NCBI GenBank assembly: GCA_029972225.1 | Contig: CP124756.1 | Span: forward strand, 2,710,001 to 2,774,000 | DNA from: Candidatus Thiothrix putei | GTDB taxonomy: Bacteria > Pseudomonadota > Gammaproteobacteria > Thiotrichales > Thiotrichaceae | DNA length: 64,000 bases | Direction of reading: 5' to 3' | Part shown: positions 8,467-16,597 of the stretch, piece after piece | How positions within the stretch are numbered: the first letter of the stretch is position 1 | How the letters are laid out: each line of letters starts with the position of its first letter | Notes under the pieces: generated by a model | Database searches by the model: none | What the model saw: the letters and a program-made list of their open reading frames with translations, nothing else | What the model was told of the DNA's origin: nothing | Position numbers and translations under genes: made by a program

Positions 8467-10767
8467 ATGAAAAAACTACTCTGCTTCCTGCTATTGCTTG
8501 TAGCTTCGATGCAAGTTCACGCACTCAAGCAGGAAGATTTGCTGCCACCTGATGAAGCCTTCAAGTTTAAGGCTGAGGTCATCTCACCTGAGAAAATCAA
8601 AGCCACGTGGGAGATTGCAGAAGGCTATTATCTGTATCGAGAACGTTTTGCATTTGAGTCAGAAACACCCAATCTAGTCTTATCATCACCAACATTTCCA
8701 ACAGGTGAAAGCAAAAACGACCCTAATTTTGGTAACACTCAGGTGTACCATAAGCAGGTTGCTGTTGAGTTCCCGGTTGAACGCGGTCAAACGGCTACTC
8801 AAGCTGTAGAATTAGCACTTAAAGTCAAGTATCAAGGTTGTGCCGATGCTGGCTTATGCTATCCGCCCCAGAAAAAAACTGCCAAACTGCAATTAGCAGC
8901 ACTTGATAGTTCTAATGGCTCCAGCACTCAGGTTACTTCTCAAACAGACACACCTACTGTTGATAAGGGTCTGACAGATATTATCAAAAAAGCACAAAAA
9001 CCTAATGCTAACAGTGGGATTCCGGTTGATCAGGCTTTTGTATTCGAGCTAACAGCACTGGACAAAGGCACTCTAAATGCTCATTGGACTATTCAACCAG
9101 AACATCATTTATACCGCCCTAAAATTAAATTTACGATTAAAGAACCACAAGGTGTTACCTTAGGCGCACCTATTTTCCCAACCGGTGAAACCGTTGAAGA
9201 TGAATATTTTGGTAAAATTGAAGTGTATGGACACGATATTGATGTCAAAGTCCCTATACTACAGTCTTCCGGTCTGCAAAAACTCATTGTAGAAACGGAA
9301 TACCAAGGTTGTTCAGATAGTACCGGTATTTGCTATCCACCCGTCAAACAAAGTCGTGAACTCACACTAGCTGGATTGCCTGATGCAAAACCACTGGATG
9401 AGGCAACACCGGATAATAGCACTGCTGCGAATAAAGCCACCTCGGCAGAAGATGCTATTTCCATGCGAATGCGTGACGATAGTTACTTCAGTATTTTATT
9501 ATTCTTTTTCATTGCAGGTTTAGGGCTGGCGTTTACACCTTGTGTATTCCCCATGATCCCGATTTTATCGGGTATTATTGCCGGTTCTTCTAATGACTTA
9601 TCCCCACGCAAAGCATTTCTGCTTTCCTTATCTTATGTCATGCCGATGGCACTGACTTATGCCATTGTCGGGGTCATAGCAGGTCTGAGTGGCGCAAACC
9701 TTCAGGTTATGTTCCAGAATCCGTGGATTATTGGTTCGTTTGCTGGCCTCTTTGTATTGTTAGCGCTCTCGATGTTTGGTTTCTATGACCTGCAAATGCC
9801 GACGAGCATCCAAAGCCGTTTGACCGAAATCAGTAACCGCCAGCAAGGCGGTAGCTTTTTAGGCGCAGGTATCATGGGCATTCTGTCTGCCTTGATTGTT
9901 GGCCCCTGTGTCACCGCCCCCCTGATAGGTGCATTGGTTTATATTGCACAAACGCGTGATGCATTGCTTGGCGGGTTGTCATTATTCTCACTGGGTTTGG
10001 GCATGGGCTTGCCACTGCTCATGATTGGCACCTCAGCCAGTCGCTTACTACCGCGTGCCGGGGCGTGGATGGATACCACCAAAGCTATTTTTGGCATTAT
10101 GATGCTAGGCTTAGCGATATGGATGCTCAACCGCGTTGTGCCACTGGAAGTCACCATGGCATTAACCGGGGTGCTATTGGTGAGTTCTGGCATTTACATG
10201 GGCGCTTTAGAACGCATCAACGATGAAGCCGGAGGCTGGGGACGTTTCTGGAAAAGTCTCGGATTGATTATGTTCTTTTACGGCGGCATGATTTTGTTCG
10301 GGGTTGCGGCGGGTAGTAGTAACTTGTTGCAACCACTCAAAGGGATTTTTGGTGGCTCTGGCTATGCTGCGACAACCACTAACCAGCAAACTGCACTAAA
10401 CTTTCAACGTATAAAGGGGTTAGAGGGTCTAGAACAAGCACTTGCCCAAGCTAAAGCTCAAAACAAGCCGGTTATGCTCGACTTTTACGCTGACTGGTGT
10501 ATTAGTTGTAAAGAGCTTGAACACAACACGTTTAAAGATCCACAAGTGATCGCTGCATTAAGCAATACCCTGCTCATTCAAGCCGATGTCACTAAGGATG
10601 ATGAACAAGATCAAGCTTTAAACAAACGCTTCGGGTTATTCGGCCCCCCACAAATCTTGTTTTTCAAACCGGATGGTGAAGAAATCAAAGCAGTGCGTTT
10701 AGCCGGTTATGAAGCACCTGAGGCTTTTCTGAAACGGGTTCAGCGCTTCCAACAAAACCTTCCATAG
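8467..10767 (+). CDS. dsbD: Thiol:disulfide interchange protein DsbD with duplicated alpha domain
   Basis: The 766-aa inner-membrane protein passes electrons from thioredoxin to periplasmic thiol proteins. It has a signal peptide (MKKLLCFLLLLVASMQVHA), then two consecutive DsbD-alpha-like domains. Each has the FPTGE-x-x-x-D-x-x-F-G motif and a cysteine pair (YQGCADAGLCYPP; YQGCSDSTGICYPP), although the usual family has one. About eight membrane segments follow (residues 340-620), with the reactive Cys in FTPCVFPMIP and GPCVTAPLIG. The C-terminal thioredoxin domain has WCISC near residue 680. At 766 aa it is about 200 aa longer than the E. coli protein, explained by the extra alpha domain. The start is the ATG before the signal peptide. 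Confidence 0.95.
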   Translation: MKKLLCFLLLLVASMQVHALKQEDLLPPDEAFKFKAEVISPEKIKATWEIAEGYYLYRERFAFESETPNLVLSSPTFPTGESKNDPNFGNTQVYHKQVAVEFPVERGQTATQAVELALKVKYQGCADAGLCYPPQKKTAKLQLAALDSSNGSSTQVTSQTDTPTVDKGLTDIIKKAQKPNANSGIPVDQAFVFELTALDKGTLNAHWTIQPEHHLYRPKIKFTIKEPQGVTLGAPIFPTGETVEDEYFGKIEVYGHDIDVKVPILQSSGLQKLIVETEYQGCSDSTGICYPPVKQSRELTLAGLPDAKPLDEATPDNSTAANKATSAEDAISMRMRDDSYFSILLFFFIAGLGLAFTPCVFPMIPILSGIIAGSSNDLSPRKAFLLSLSYVMPMALTYAIVGVIAGLSGANLQVMFQNPWIIGSFAGLFVLLALSMFGFYDLQMPTSIQSRLTEISNRQQGGSFLGAGIMGILSALIVGPCVTAPLIGALVYIAQTRDALLGGLSLFSLGLGMGLPLLMIGTSASRLLPRAGAWMDTTKAIFGIMMLGLAIWMLNRVVPLEVTMALTGVLLVSSGIYMGALERINDEAGGWGRFWKSLGLIMFFYGGMILFGVAAGSSNLLQPLKGIFGGSGYAATTTNQQTALNFQRIKGLEGLEQALAQAKAQNKPVMLDFYADWCISCKELEHNTFKDPQVIAALSNTLLIQADVTKDDEQDQALNKRFGLFGPPQILFFKPDGEEIKAVRLAGYEAPEAFLKRVQRFQQNLP

Positions 10768-10840
10768 TTTATTGAAATCAGCACAAATTCAGCTACTGCT
10801 TCTATACTATCGTGAATAACGGTTACAGGAGGTATAATCC

Positions 10841-11025
10841 ATGCGTGATAACAAAGACTATTATATTGAACAAGAAGATGAACTATTCCAGCTAGAAAAA
10901 GCAGCCGTACCAACGGATGGAAAAAAATTAAACCACATATTGTACGACGTAATCTAGAAGACTACTTAGAACGCAAAGCACTAGAGCGTCGTCTTAAAGA
11001 TGTGTTCGAGGATGATGATTTCTGA
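10841..11025 (+). pseudogene. PA3496-family small protein split by a frameshift at A7
   Basis: An ATG at 10841 behind ACAGGAGG begins MRDNKDYYIEQEDELFQL and runs in frame 0 to a TAG at 10955 (38 codons). A -1 shift at the A7 run (10921-10927) continues KIKPHIVRRNLEDYLERKA and ends LKDVFEDDDF at 11025. The joined product resembles the short, basic-then-acidic PA3496 family (putative envelope integrity). The run AAAAAAA is in the A-AAA-AAA register for -1 slippage. It could be a programmed frameshift, an indel that broke the gene, or a sequencing error. Confidence 0.6.
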
Positions 11026-11039
11026 AACAATACGGCCTA

Positions 11040-11073
11040 GCAGTAGAGACGCAAAATATTACGTCTCTACTGC
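11040..11073. repeat. Intergenic palindrome (GTAGAGACG type), likely bidirectional terminator
   Basis: GCAGTAGAGACG (11040-11051) and CGTCTCTACTGC (11062-11073) form a perfect 12-bp stem. It lies between converging genes, 11 bases from the DUF533 stop. GTAGAGACG...CGTCTCTAC palindromes occur as dispersed repeats in many genomes. Confidence 0.6.
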
Positions 11074-11084
11074 CCCCTCCCCAA

Positions 11085-11756
11085 TCAACTTTGGTTGCTA
11101 ACTTGTTCAGGTAATTGCAGCGCCATACGCAAATCTGCCAAATACGTTTTTTCTGCCTCATTGGCTACGTCAATAATCGCGGCAGAAACCAGATAAATCT
11201 CGGTAGCCATTGCCAAATCATTGTTAGCCAAAGCAGCAATCTGCTTCACATCCAATGGCTGAGACAATTCATTCAGAATCATGTCATTGACATCGCCTTC
11301 CACTTCAACGCCCGCTAATTGCTGACGAATATTAGCCAACTCAGCAGAATCCACATGCCCATCGGCCTTAGCCGCAGCAATCATGGCTTTTAACAGGATT
11401 TCAGCACTTGCTTTGGGGGCTGATGCTTCCAATAAAGCCGGTTCGCCTGCTGGCGCAGCACCGCTCGTACCGGCACTCGTTTCCCACTGACGGTACATTT
11501 GATACGCGAGACCACCTAAAGCAGCCAAACTGCCCACTTTAACTGCCGCCCCTGTTACACGCCGCCCTGCACTCGTTCCCAGCAACAACGCCAGCACACC
11601 TGCTGCTGCGGCACCGGTTTTCATACCGGACAACATCTGATCACGCTGCTCGCCTTCAGCCGGAATCCCCAACTTTTGCTCTGCCATATTCTGGCCTTTT
11701 TGTGCGATTTCCTTGCCAGATTGCAGCATTTGATCCAAGAAACTTTTCACGTCCAT
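11085..11756 (-). CDS. DUF533 family protein (TerB-like C-terminal fold)
   Basis: The 223-aa protein begins MDVKSFLDQMLQSGKEI. It has a Gly/Ala-rich hydrophobic stretch near residues 48-85 (GAAAAGVLALLLGTSAGRR) and an acidic helical C-terminal half (MIAAAKADGHVDSAELANI) like TerB/DUF533 (YebE) proteins. The molecular role is unknown; related proteins are inner-membrane associated. AAGGAGA, embedded in the end of hda, is its ribosome binding site. It is the last gene of the operon with hda. Confidence 0.8.
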   Translation of the reverse strand: MDVKSFLDQMLQSGKEIAQKGQNMAEQKLGIPAEGEQRDQMLSGMKTGAAAAGVLALLLGTSAGRRVTGAAVKVGSLAALGGLAYQMYRQWETSAGTSGAAPAGEPALLEASAPKASAEILLKAMIAAAKADGHVDSAELANIRQQLAGVEVEGDVNDMILNELSQPLDVKQIAALANNDLAMATEIYLVSAAIIDVANEAEKTYLADLRMALQLPEQVSNQS

Positions 11757-11757
11757 A

Positions 11758-12483
11758 TCAATCTCCTTGTTTTAGAGGTAATGCATTTGCATTTTTTTGC
11801 ATAACTTCACGGATAAATTCACGGGTAATTTTACGCCCTTTCGTTAAACTGGCGGTATCTAACCGATCCAACACTGCCATGAGGGTAGTCATGTTTTGAG
11901 GATAATGCCGCTCAATATATTTCATGACCTGTTCTGATAATTCAAAGCCACGCTGATGCGCACGCCATGCCATGGCTTGCAAACATTGCGCCCCCTGCAC
12001 CGGATACACCCGATAATCAGCTCCCCACAATAAGCGCGATGAAAAATCGGGTAACACACACGTCATTTCACGGGGATTCATGCGGGCTGCCATAATCAAG
12101 GGTTGATGATTTGCACGGCAACTGTTGATTAAATTCATGAGCGCCACTTCCCAATCACGCTGCCCAATAACTGCATCCAGTTCATCCACAGCGACTAGGT
12201 GTTTGCCTTCCACCCCTGCTAACACCCGGATACCGTATTGAGCACAACTACCCAGCGGCACATAAGCCGCCATTAAACCCCGTTGATAATAACGTTCGCA
12301 ATACGCCTGAAGTAAATGCGACTTTCCAGCCTGGGCTTCTCCCCACAAAAAAATTTGCGGAAATTCATGCTCAAAACCGTTTTTTAAAATACCCAGTAAC
12401 TCAGCATTTTCAGGTGTCACAAAAAATGAACTGAAACGATGACCTTCGCGCATTCCCACATTCAGCGTCAGTTGTTGTTTCAT
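11758..12483 (-). CDS. hda: DnaA regulatory inactivator Hda
   Basis: The 241-aa AAA+ protein binds the beta clamp and stimulates DnaA-ATP hydrolysis to prevent re-initiation. The N-terminal clamp-binding motif QQLTL is at residues 3-7. The P-loop reads GEAQAGKSHLL (about 47-57), Walker B is LVAVDELDAV and the sensor region is MAARMNP. The length fits the family. Its start overlaps the end of the AI-2E transporter by 4 bases (ATGA), and DUF533 follows after 1 base. The perM-like/hda/pgsA-type order is common in gammaproteobacteria. Confidence 0.93.
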   Translation of the reverse strand: MKQQLTLNVGMREGHRFSSFFVTPENAELLGILKNGFEHEFPQIFLWGEAQAGKSHLLQAYCERYYQRGLMAAYVPLGSCAQYGIRVLAGVEGKHLVAVDELDAVIGQRDWEVALMNLINSCRANHQPLIMAARMNPREMTCVLPDFSSRLLWGADYRVYPVQGAQCLQAMAWRAHQRGFELSEQVMKYIERHYPQNMTTLMAVLDRLDTASLTKGRKITREFIREVMQKNANALPLKQGD

Positions 12484-13601
12484 GCCTGTTCTTTCACCTC
12501 ACTGCCGTTATCATCCCCTTCTGTAACTAAATGCGGTTCATCCATATCAATGCCATAAATCTGACTTTGCTTATAGGTATCGTGAATATGCCGTAAAATT
12601 ACTGCCAACACCGCAGCTACAGGCAAGGCAAGTAATATGCCAAAAAAACCAAACAATTGCCCGCCTGCCAATACCGCAAAAATAACCGTAACCGGATGCA
12701 GACCAATACGTTCACCCACTAATAATGGCGTCAGAATAGTCCCCTCAATCATCTGCGCCACACCAAACACCGCCAACACCCAAAACAAATTAAACACATC
12801 TTGTGTTTGGAACAAAATGGCAATACCGGCAATAGTCACCCCTACAATTAAACCAAGATAGGGGACAAAACTTACCACACCCGCAATCAGACCAATTAAT
12901 AAAGCAAATTCCAAACCAACCAATGACAATCCAATGGAATAAATGACAGCCAAAGCCAACATGACGGACATCTGCCCACGCAGAAACGCCCCCAACACTT
13001 CATCGGACTCACGCGCCAATTTGGCCACTAACGGCTCAATCGAGCGCGGCAACAAGTCGTCAATATACGCCACCATGCGATCCCAATCGCGTAACAGATA
13101 AAACGTAATAATTGGAATCAGTGCCAAATTAGCAACCCAACCCAAGACGACAAACCCTGATTTAGAAATGGTCTGAATCGTATTGCGGATAAATCCCCCG
13201 GTTTCCTTCCAGTGAGAAGCTATCACCGTTTTAATCTTATCCACTTCCAACACACTGGTATCGACACCAAAGTTCTGTTGCAAATACGGCCCCAAAACAT
13301 TCACAACCCAGTCAAGATAATCAGGGAATTTATTAAGAAACAGCTTCACTTGTGTTTCTAGTACCGGCACCAGGAATAAAAAGAACAACAATAGAAACAG
13401 CAAGATAGTTAGAAATACCGTCACCACCGATAAAGTACGCGATAATTTCCAAGATTCTAAGCGATCAACCAGTGGATCACCCAAATAAGCCAGAAATGCG
13501 GCTGCTAAGAAAGGGGTCAAAATAGGCGCGAGGATATACAGCAACGCAACCGCAATGCTTCCTGTTGCCAACCAAAACCAACGTCCACTATCGAGTATCA
13601 T
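12480..13601 (-). CDS. AI-2E family transporter (PerM-like permease)
   Basis: The 373-aa protein has about eight membrane helices. It begins MILDSGRWFWLATGSIAVAL and has the family PYLGLIVG region and LLVGERIGLHPV near residue 300. Members include PerM, TqsA and Na+/H+ antiporters, so the substrate cannot be named. It overlaps both neighbours by 4 bases and is translationally coupled with hda and the CDP-alcohol phosphatidyltransferase. Confidence 0.9.
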   Translation of the reverse strand: MILDSGRWFWLATGSIAVALLYILAPILTPFLAAAFLAYLGDPLVDRLESWKLSRTLSVVTVFLTILLFLLLFFLFLVPVLETQVKLFLNKFPDYLDWVVNVLGPYLQQNFGVDTSVLEVDKIKTVIASHWKETGGFIRNTIQTISKSGFVVLGWVANLALIPIITFYLLRDWDRMVAYIDDLLPRSIEPLVAKLARESDEVLGAFLRGQMSVMLALAVIYSIGLSLVGLEFALLIGLIAGVVSFVPYLGLIVGVTIAGIAILFQTQDVFNLFWVLAVFGVAQMIEGTILTPLLVGERIGLHPVTVIFAVLAGGQLFGFFGILLALPVAAVLAVILRHIHDTYKQSQIYGIDMDEPHLVTEGDDNGSEVKEQA

Positions 13602-14146
13602 GCCTTATGTTTCCTCCATGCATAGCGGCTCCACAGCAATACATAAGCCAAACCACTCAGAACTGTTGTCACTGCCACAGTCCACTGTAACCCCAGATTA
13701 AACCACCCCGGCAAGGGGTAGATTGCCACATGCAGTAATGTGGCTGCCAACAGAAAAATCTGCAACCCTGTGTTGAGCTTACTGATAATCAGCGGGCGCA
13801 CATCCAGCTCCCCTATCACCAGACGATAGGCAATTGCCCCTAGCACAATCACCACGTCACGCCCGATGACTAAAGCGATCAGCCACCAAGGCAAACTGCC
13901 TTTCAAACCAAACACGATAAACACAGAAACGACAAAGAGTTTATCCGCTAACGGATCAAGAATTGCCCCCAAACGTGTAAACCAGCCATAGCGCCGCGCC
14001 AGAAAACCATCTAAGGCATCAGATAAGCCTGCCAACACCAGCAAAGCTAGTGCAAAACCATAGATACCCTTCCACAGCAACCAGCAAATCGGTGCAATAG
14101 AAAGAATACGAATCACTGTGATGATGTTTGGAATTTGTTCCCGCAC
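13598..14146 (-). CDS. pgsA: CDP-alcohol phosphatidyltransferase, PgsA-like
   Basis: The 182-aa membrane enzyme carries the catalytic CDP-OH-P motif, D-x2-DG-x2-AR-x8-G-x3-D-x3-D, seen as SDALDGFLARR then LGAILDPLAD near residues 43-67. It probably transfers phosphatidyl groups to glycerol-3-phosphate for phosphatidylglycerol synthesis; the family has other substrates. The start is a GTG at 14146. It is the first gene of the operon, with a terminator for the preceding OmpA gene just upstream. Confidence 0.85.
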   Translation of the reverse strand: MREQIPNIITVIRILSIAPICWLLWKGIYGFALALLVLAGLSDALDGFLARRYGWFTRLGAILDPLADKLFVVSVFIVFGLKGSLPWWLIALVIGRDVVIVLGAIAYRLVIGELDVRPLIISKLNTGLQIFLLAATLLHVAIYPLPGWFNLGLQWTVAVTTVLSGLAYVLLWSRYAWRKHKA

Positions 14147-14159
14147 GTTAAATCCATTT

Positions 14160-14192
14160 TTGTATACAAAGAAGGCTCCCTACGGAGCCTTC
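14160..14192 (-). terminator. Rho-independent terminator of the OmpA lipoprotein gene
   Basis: GAAGGCTCC/GGAGCCTTC stem (14171-14192) with a 4-base loop, followed on the minus strand by TTTGT. Confidence 0.75.
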
Positions 14193-14245
14193 ATCATATA
14201 ACGGATTATAGCCTATGTGCCGGTTTTCCGACTATTGTGGCTGTA

Positions 14246-14890
14246 TTACTGTTGAACAGGGATCAAGGTAATTTCAACACGGCGGTTTTGCGCACGACCA
14301 TAATCGCTGCCGTTATCCGCAACGGGACGGCTTTCACCGTAGCCAACCGCCTGCATACGCTGTGCCGCTACGCCAGTGCTTGCCAAGTAAGTGCGCACAC
14401 TGTTAGCACGTTGTTGTGACAGTTGCAGGTTAGAGGCATCGCTACCGACGTTATCTGTGTGGCCTGCAATCTGGAGACGGGTTTCAGGGAACTGGTTCAA
14501 GGTGGTTGCCAAGTTATTTAACACACCATAAAACTGAGGTTTAACATCCGCACGCCCGAAATCGAAGGTAATGGCATCAGGCATGGTCAAAATGATGTTG
14601 TTGTCTTGACGGGTGACTTCTACGCCTGTGCCTTGCATTTGCTGACGCAATGCGGCTTCCTGCTGATCCATGTAATTACCGATAGCAGCACCGGCGATAC
14701 CACCAACCACAGCACCGGCAATGGTATGGCCTCGGTCTTTATCGCCTGTATTTTTACCCACAACAGCACCGCCTAGAGCGCCGATAATGGCTCCTTGTTG
14801 TGCACGAGTCATTTCACCAGTAGGACTACAACCCGCCATCATTGCCGCAGACACAGCACCAATCAACAGAGCACGCATGGAAATTTTCAT
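14246..14890 (-). CDS. OmpA-family outer-membrane lipoprotein, YiaD-like
   Basis: The 214-aa precursor has a lipoprotein signal peptide ending MMAGC (Cys near residue 20). A glycine-zipper stretch follows (GALGGAVVGKNTGD, AGAVVGGIAGAAIG), then a C-terminal OmpA peptidoglycan-binding domain (DFGRADVKP, LQIAGHTDNVGS, LSQQRANSVRTYL, NRRVEI). It should tether the outer membrane to peptidoglycan. The ATG at 14890 is used, with GAGGTG ahead of it. It is monocistronic, with its own terminator. Confidence 0.93.
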   Translation of the reverse strand: MKISMRALLIGAVSAAMMAGCSPTGEMTRAQQGAIIGALGGAVVGKNTGDKDRGHTIAGAVVGGIAGAAIGNYMDQQEAALRQQMQGTGVEVTRQDNNIILTMPDAITFDFGRADVKPQFYGVLNNLATTLNQFPETRLQIAGHTDNVGSDASNLQLSQQRANSVRTYLASTGVAAQRMQAVGYGESRPVADNGSDYGRAQNRRVEITLIPVQQ

Positions 14891-15007
14891 AATAAACACC
14901 TCAATAATTTATAATATACCGTCACGGCGTTAGAACCGAGTTAGCCCAGAGAGTTCCCGTTGACGATTGCGCAGATTTTGACGCAATCGCGTGCAGGATA
15001 CCAGCGC

Positions 15008-15697
15008 TTAAAAAGGAATTGGGCTATGAATGGTTAAAATATCCGCTGACAATGGGTGTGGCAAGCGAACCCATGCCGCGTGTAAGAGCAAACGCTGTGC
15101 CTTAGCACACACCGCCGCACTGGCATACAATTCATCACCGAGGATTGGATGCCCCAACGCCTGCAAATGTACCCGTAACTGGTGAGTACGCCCGGTAATC
15201 GGCTCAAGCTCTACACGGGTTGTGTCGTTTTCTTTATCAACATCAATCACTTGATAACGTGTACAAGACGCTTTACCCAGTATAAAGCTGACCATCTGAC
15301 GCGGGCGATTAGGCCAGTCTGTCAACAAAGGTAAACGTATCTCCCCGCGAGTGGGGGATACCTGCCCCGCTACTACTGCCATATAACGTTTACGTACCTG
15401 CCGGGTTTGGAACAAAATACTCAAAGCGCGTTCCATCGCCTTACCCCGTGCCATGACCATAATGCCGGACGTGCTCATATCGAGCCGATGCACAATTAAC
15501 GCATCAGGAAATTCAGCCTGCACGCGGGCAATCATACAATCTTGTTTGTCTGCACCACGCCCGGGGACAGAGAGTAACCCGGTTGGCTTATCGACCACGA
15601 TCATTGCTTCGTCAATGTAGAGAATGTTTAAGCCCGTGTGGGCAGGGGGGGTATAGAGAATCAAATCACATTCCGTAGAAACTAGCCGTTGGGTCAT
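15008..15697 (-). CDS. rluA: RluA family 23S rRNA/tRNA pseudouridine synthase
   Basis: The 229-aa enzyme has the catalytic HRLDMSTSG motif (about residues 70-78, with the nucleophile Asp), LYIDEAMIVVDKPTGLLSVPG and RTHQLRVH. The length and the lack of an S4 domain point to RluA (23S U746 and tRNA U32) rather than RluC or RluD. The start ATG is at 15697. It stands alone. Confidence 0.9.
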   Translation of the reverse strand: MTQRLVSTECDLILYTPPAHTGLNILYIDEAMIVVDKPTGLLSVPGRGADKQDCMIARVQAEFPDALIVHRLDMSTSGIMVMARGKAMERALSILFQTRQVRKRYMAVVAGQVSPTRGEIRLPLLTDWPNRPRQMVSFILGKASCTRYQVIDVDKENDTTRVELEPITGRTHQLRVHLQALGHPILGDELYASAAVCAKAQRLLLHAAWVRLPHPLSADILTIHSPIPF

Positions 15698-15838
15698 TAT
15701 CCGTAATCACGTAAAACCTCGCCCTTACTTCGGCAAGCTCAGCACGAGTCAGGGCGGGGATATAAGCGTCTTCGGCTACCGCTGATGAAGAGTCATCCAT
15801 GCAGTGGTTTTTGCCGTAATGCCGCTACACTCTACCCC

Positions 15839-16146
15839 ATGAAACCTGTCACCACCACCCTGAAAACGCTCAACGTTCGCATCCGCGACAAACACGCGCC
15901 GGTATTGCGCCAATGGGCGTTTGAGTGCAATCAAGTGTGGAATTTCGCCAATGCCTACACCACAGAATACAGCAATATCGCTATTCCCAGCGTGGGTTGG
16001 GTACGCAGCAATATCACCGCTTTCGACAAAGCCCAATGCGCCACGCAAAACGGCGGGTGAAAGCCATTCACGCCAAAATCAAACACCAACGCAAGGACGA
16101 CACCCACAAATTCACCACTGCACTGGTGCAACACGCCATCGCATAG
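15839..16146 (+). pseudogene. Remnant of an IS200/IS605 TnpB-like gene
   Basis: The frame begins MKPVTTTLKTLNVRIRDKHA and continues VLRQWAFECNQVWNFAN, the N-terminus of TnpB-type RNA-guided nucleases. After a frameshift near 16060 it continues RVKAIHAKIKHQRKDDTHKF and stops at 16146. The middle has lost sequence and the catalytic C-terminal half is gone. It ends 20 bases before the first CRISPR repeat. No TnpA or clear element end is present. Confidence 0.7.
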
Positions 16147-16166
16147 CACCGCGCATTGCTATACTG

Positions 16167-16257
16167 CGGTTCATCCCCACAGACGCGGGGGAACACCACG
16201 GTACTTTTCACGGCGGGCATTTAGGCGACGGTTCATCCCCACAGACGCGGGGAACAC
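16167..16257 (-). CRISPR. Two-repeat CRISPR mini-array separated from the main array
   Basis: A repeat at 16167-16196 (30 bases, with one extra G in the G-run) and one at 16229-16257 (29 bases) flank a single 32-base spacer. They match the main array repeat and orientation. After the second repeat comes phage-like DNA instead of a normal 32-base spacer and repeat. This is the leader-distal, oldest end of the locus. Confidence 0.95.
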
Positions 16258-16568
16258 TTCAGTACTCCCGTCATGGTCTTCAGCCGGGCTTGCAACGACT
16301 CAAAGGAGGTGGCAGCAGCAATGGCATAGCCGCCTGCATGAGTGATGGCGCTCAGGCCAAGGAAACTGGTGGCAGCAGCAATGACTTCTTGCCGCGTGGA
16401 GGCAAGCTGTTGCGAAATGGAGTCAAGCCCTTCGCGGGTGCTCCGGGCATTCTGGCGGGTAATATCCGCCATGCCGTTCGTGGCATTGCCAATCTCACGA
16501 ATGACACGGGTGGCGTTTTCGCCATCCCGCACCACGACGCGCAACACTATTTCATTGACTGTCGGCAT
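16258..16568 (-). pseudogene. N-terminal fragment of a phage tail tape measure protein
   Basis: From an ATG at 16568 the minus strand encodes MPTVNEIVLRVVVRDGENAT, then EVIAAATSFLGLSAITHAGG, then ESLQARLKTMTG. This is the standard start of phage tail tape measure proteins: a helical region, a small hydrophobic patch and an LKTMTG-type motif. The frame continues into the CRISPR repeat at 16257 and stops there as nonsense, so the phage gene is cut exactly at the repeat boundary. About 104 codons remain. Confidence 0.7.
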
Positions 16569-16597
16569 GTTATGCTTGACTCATTAATTGATGGAGA

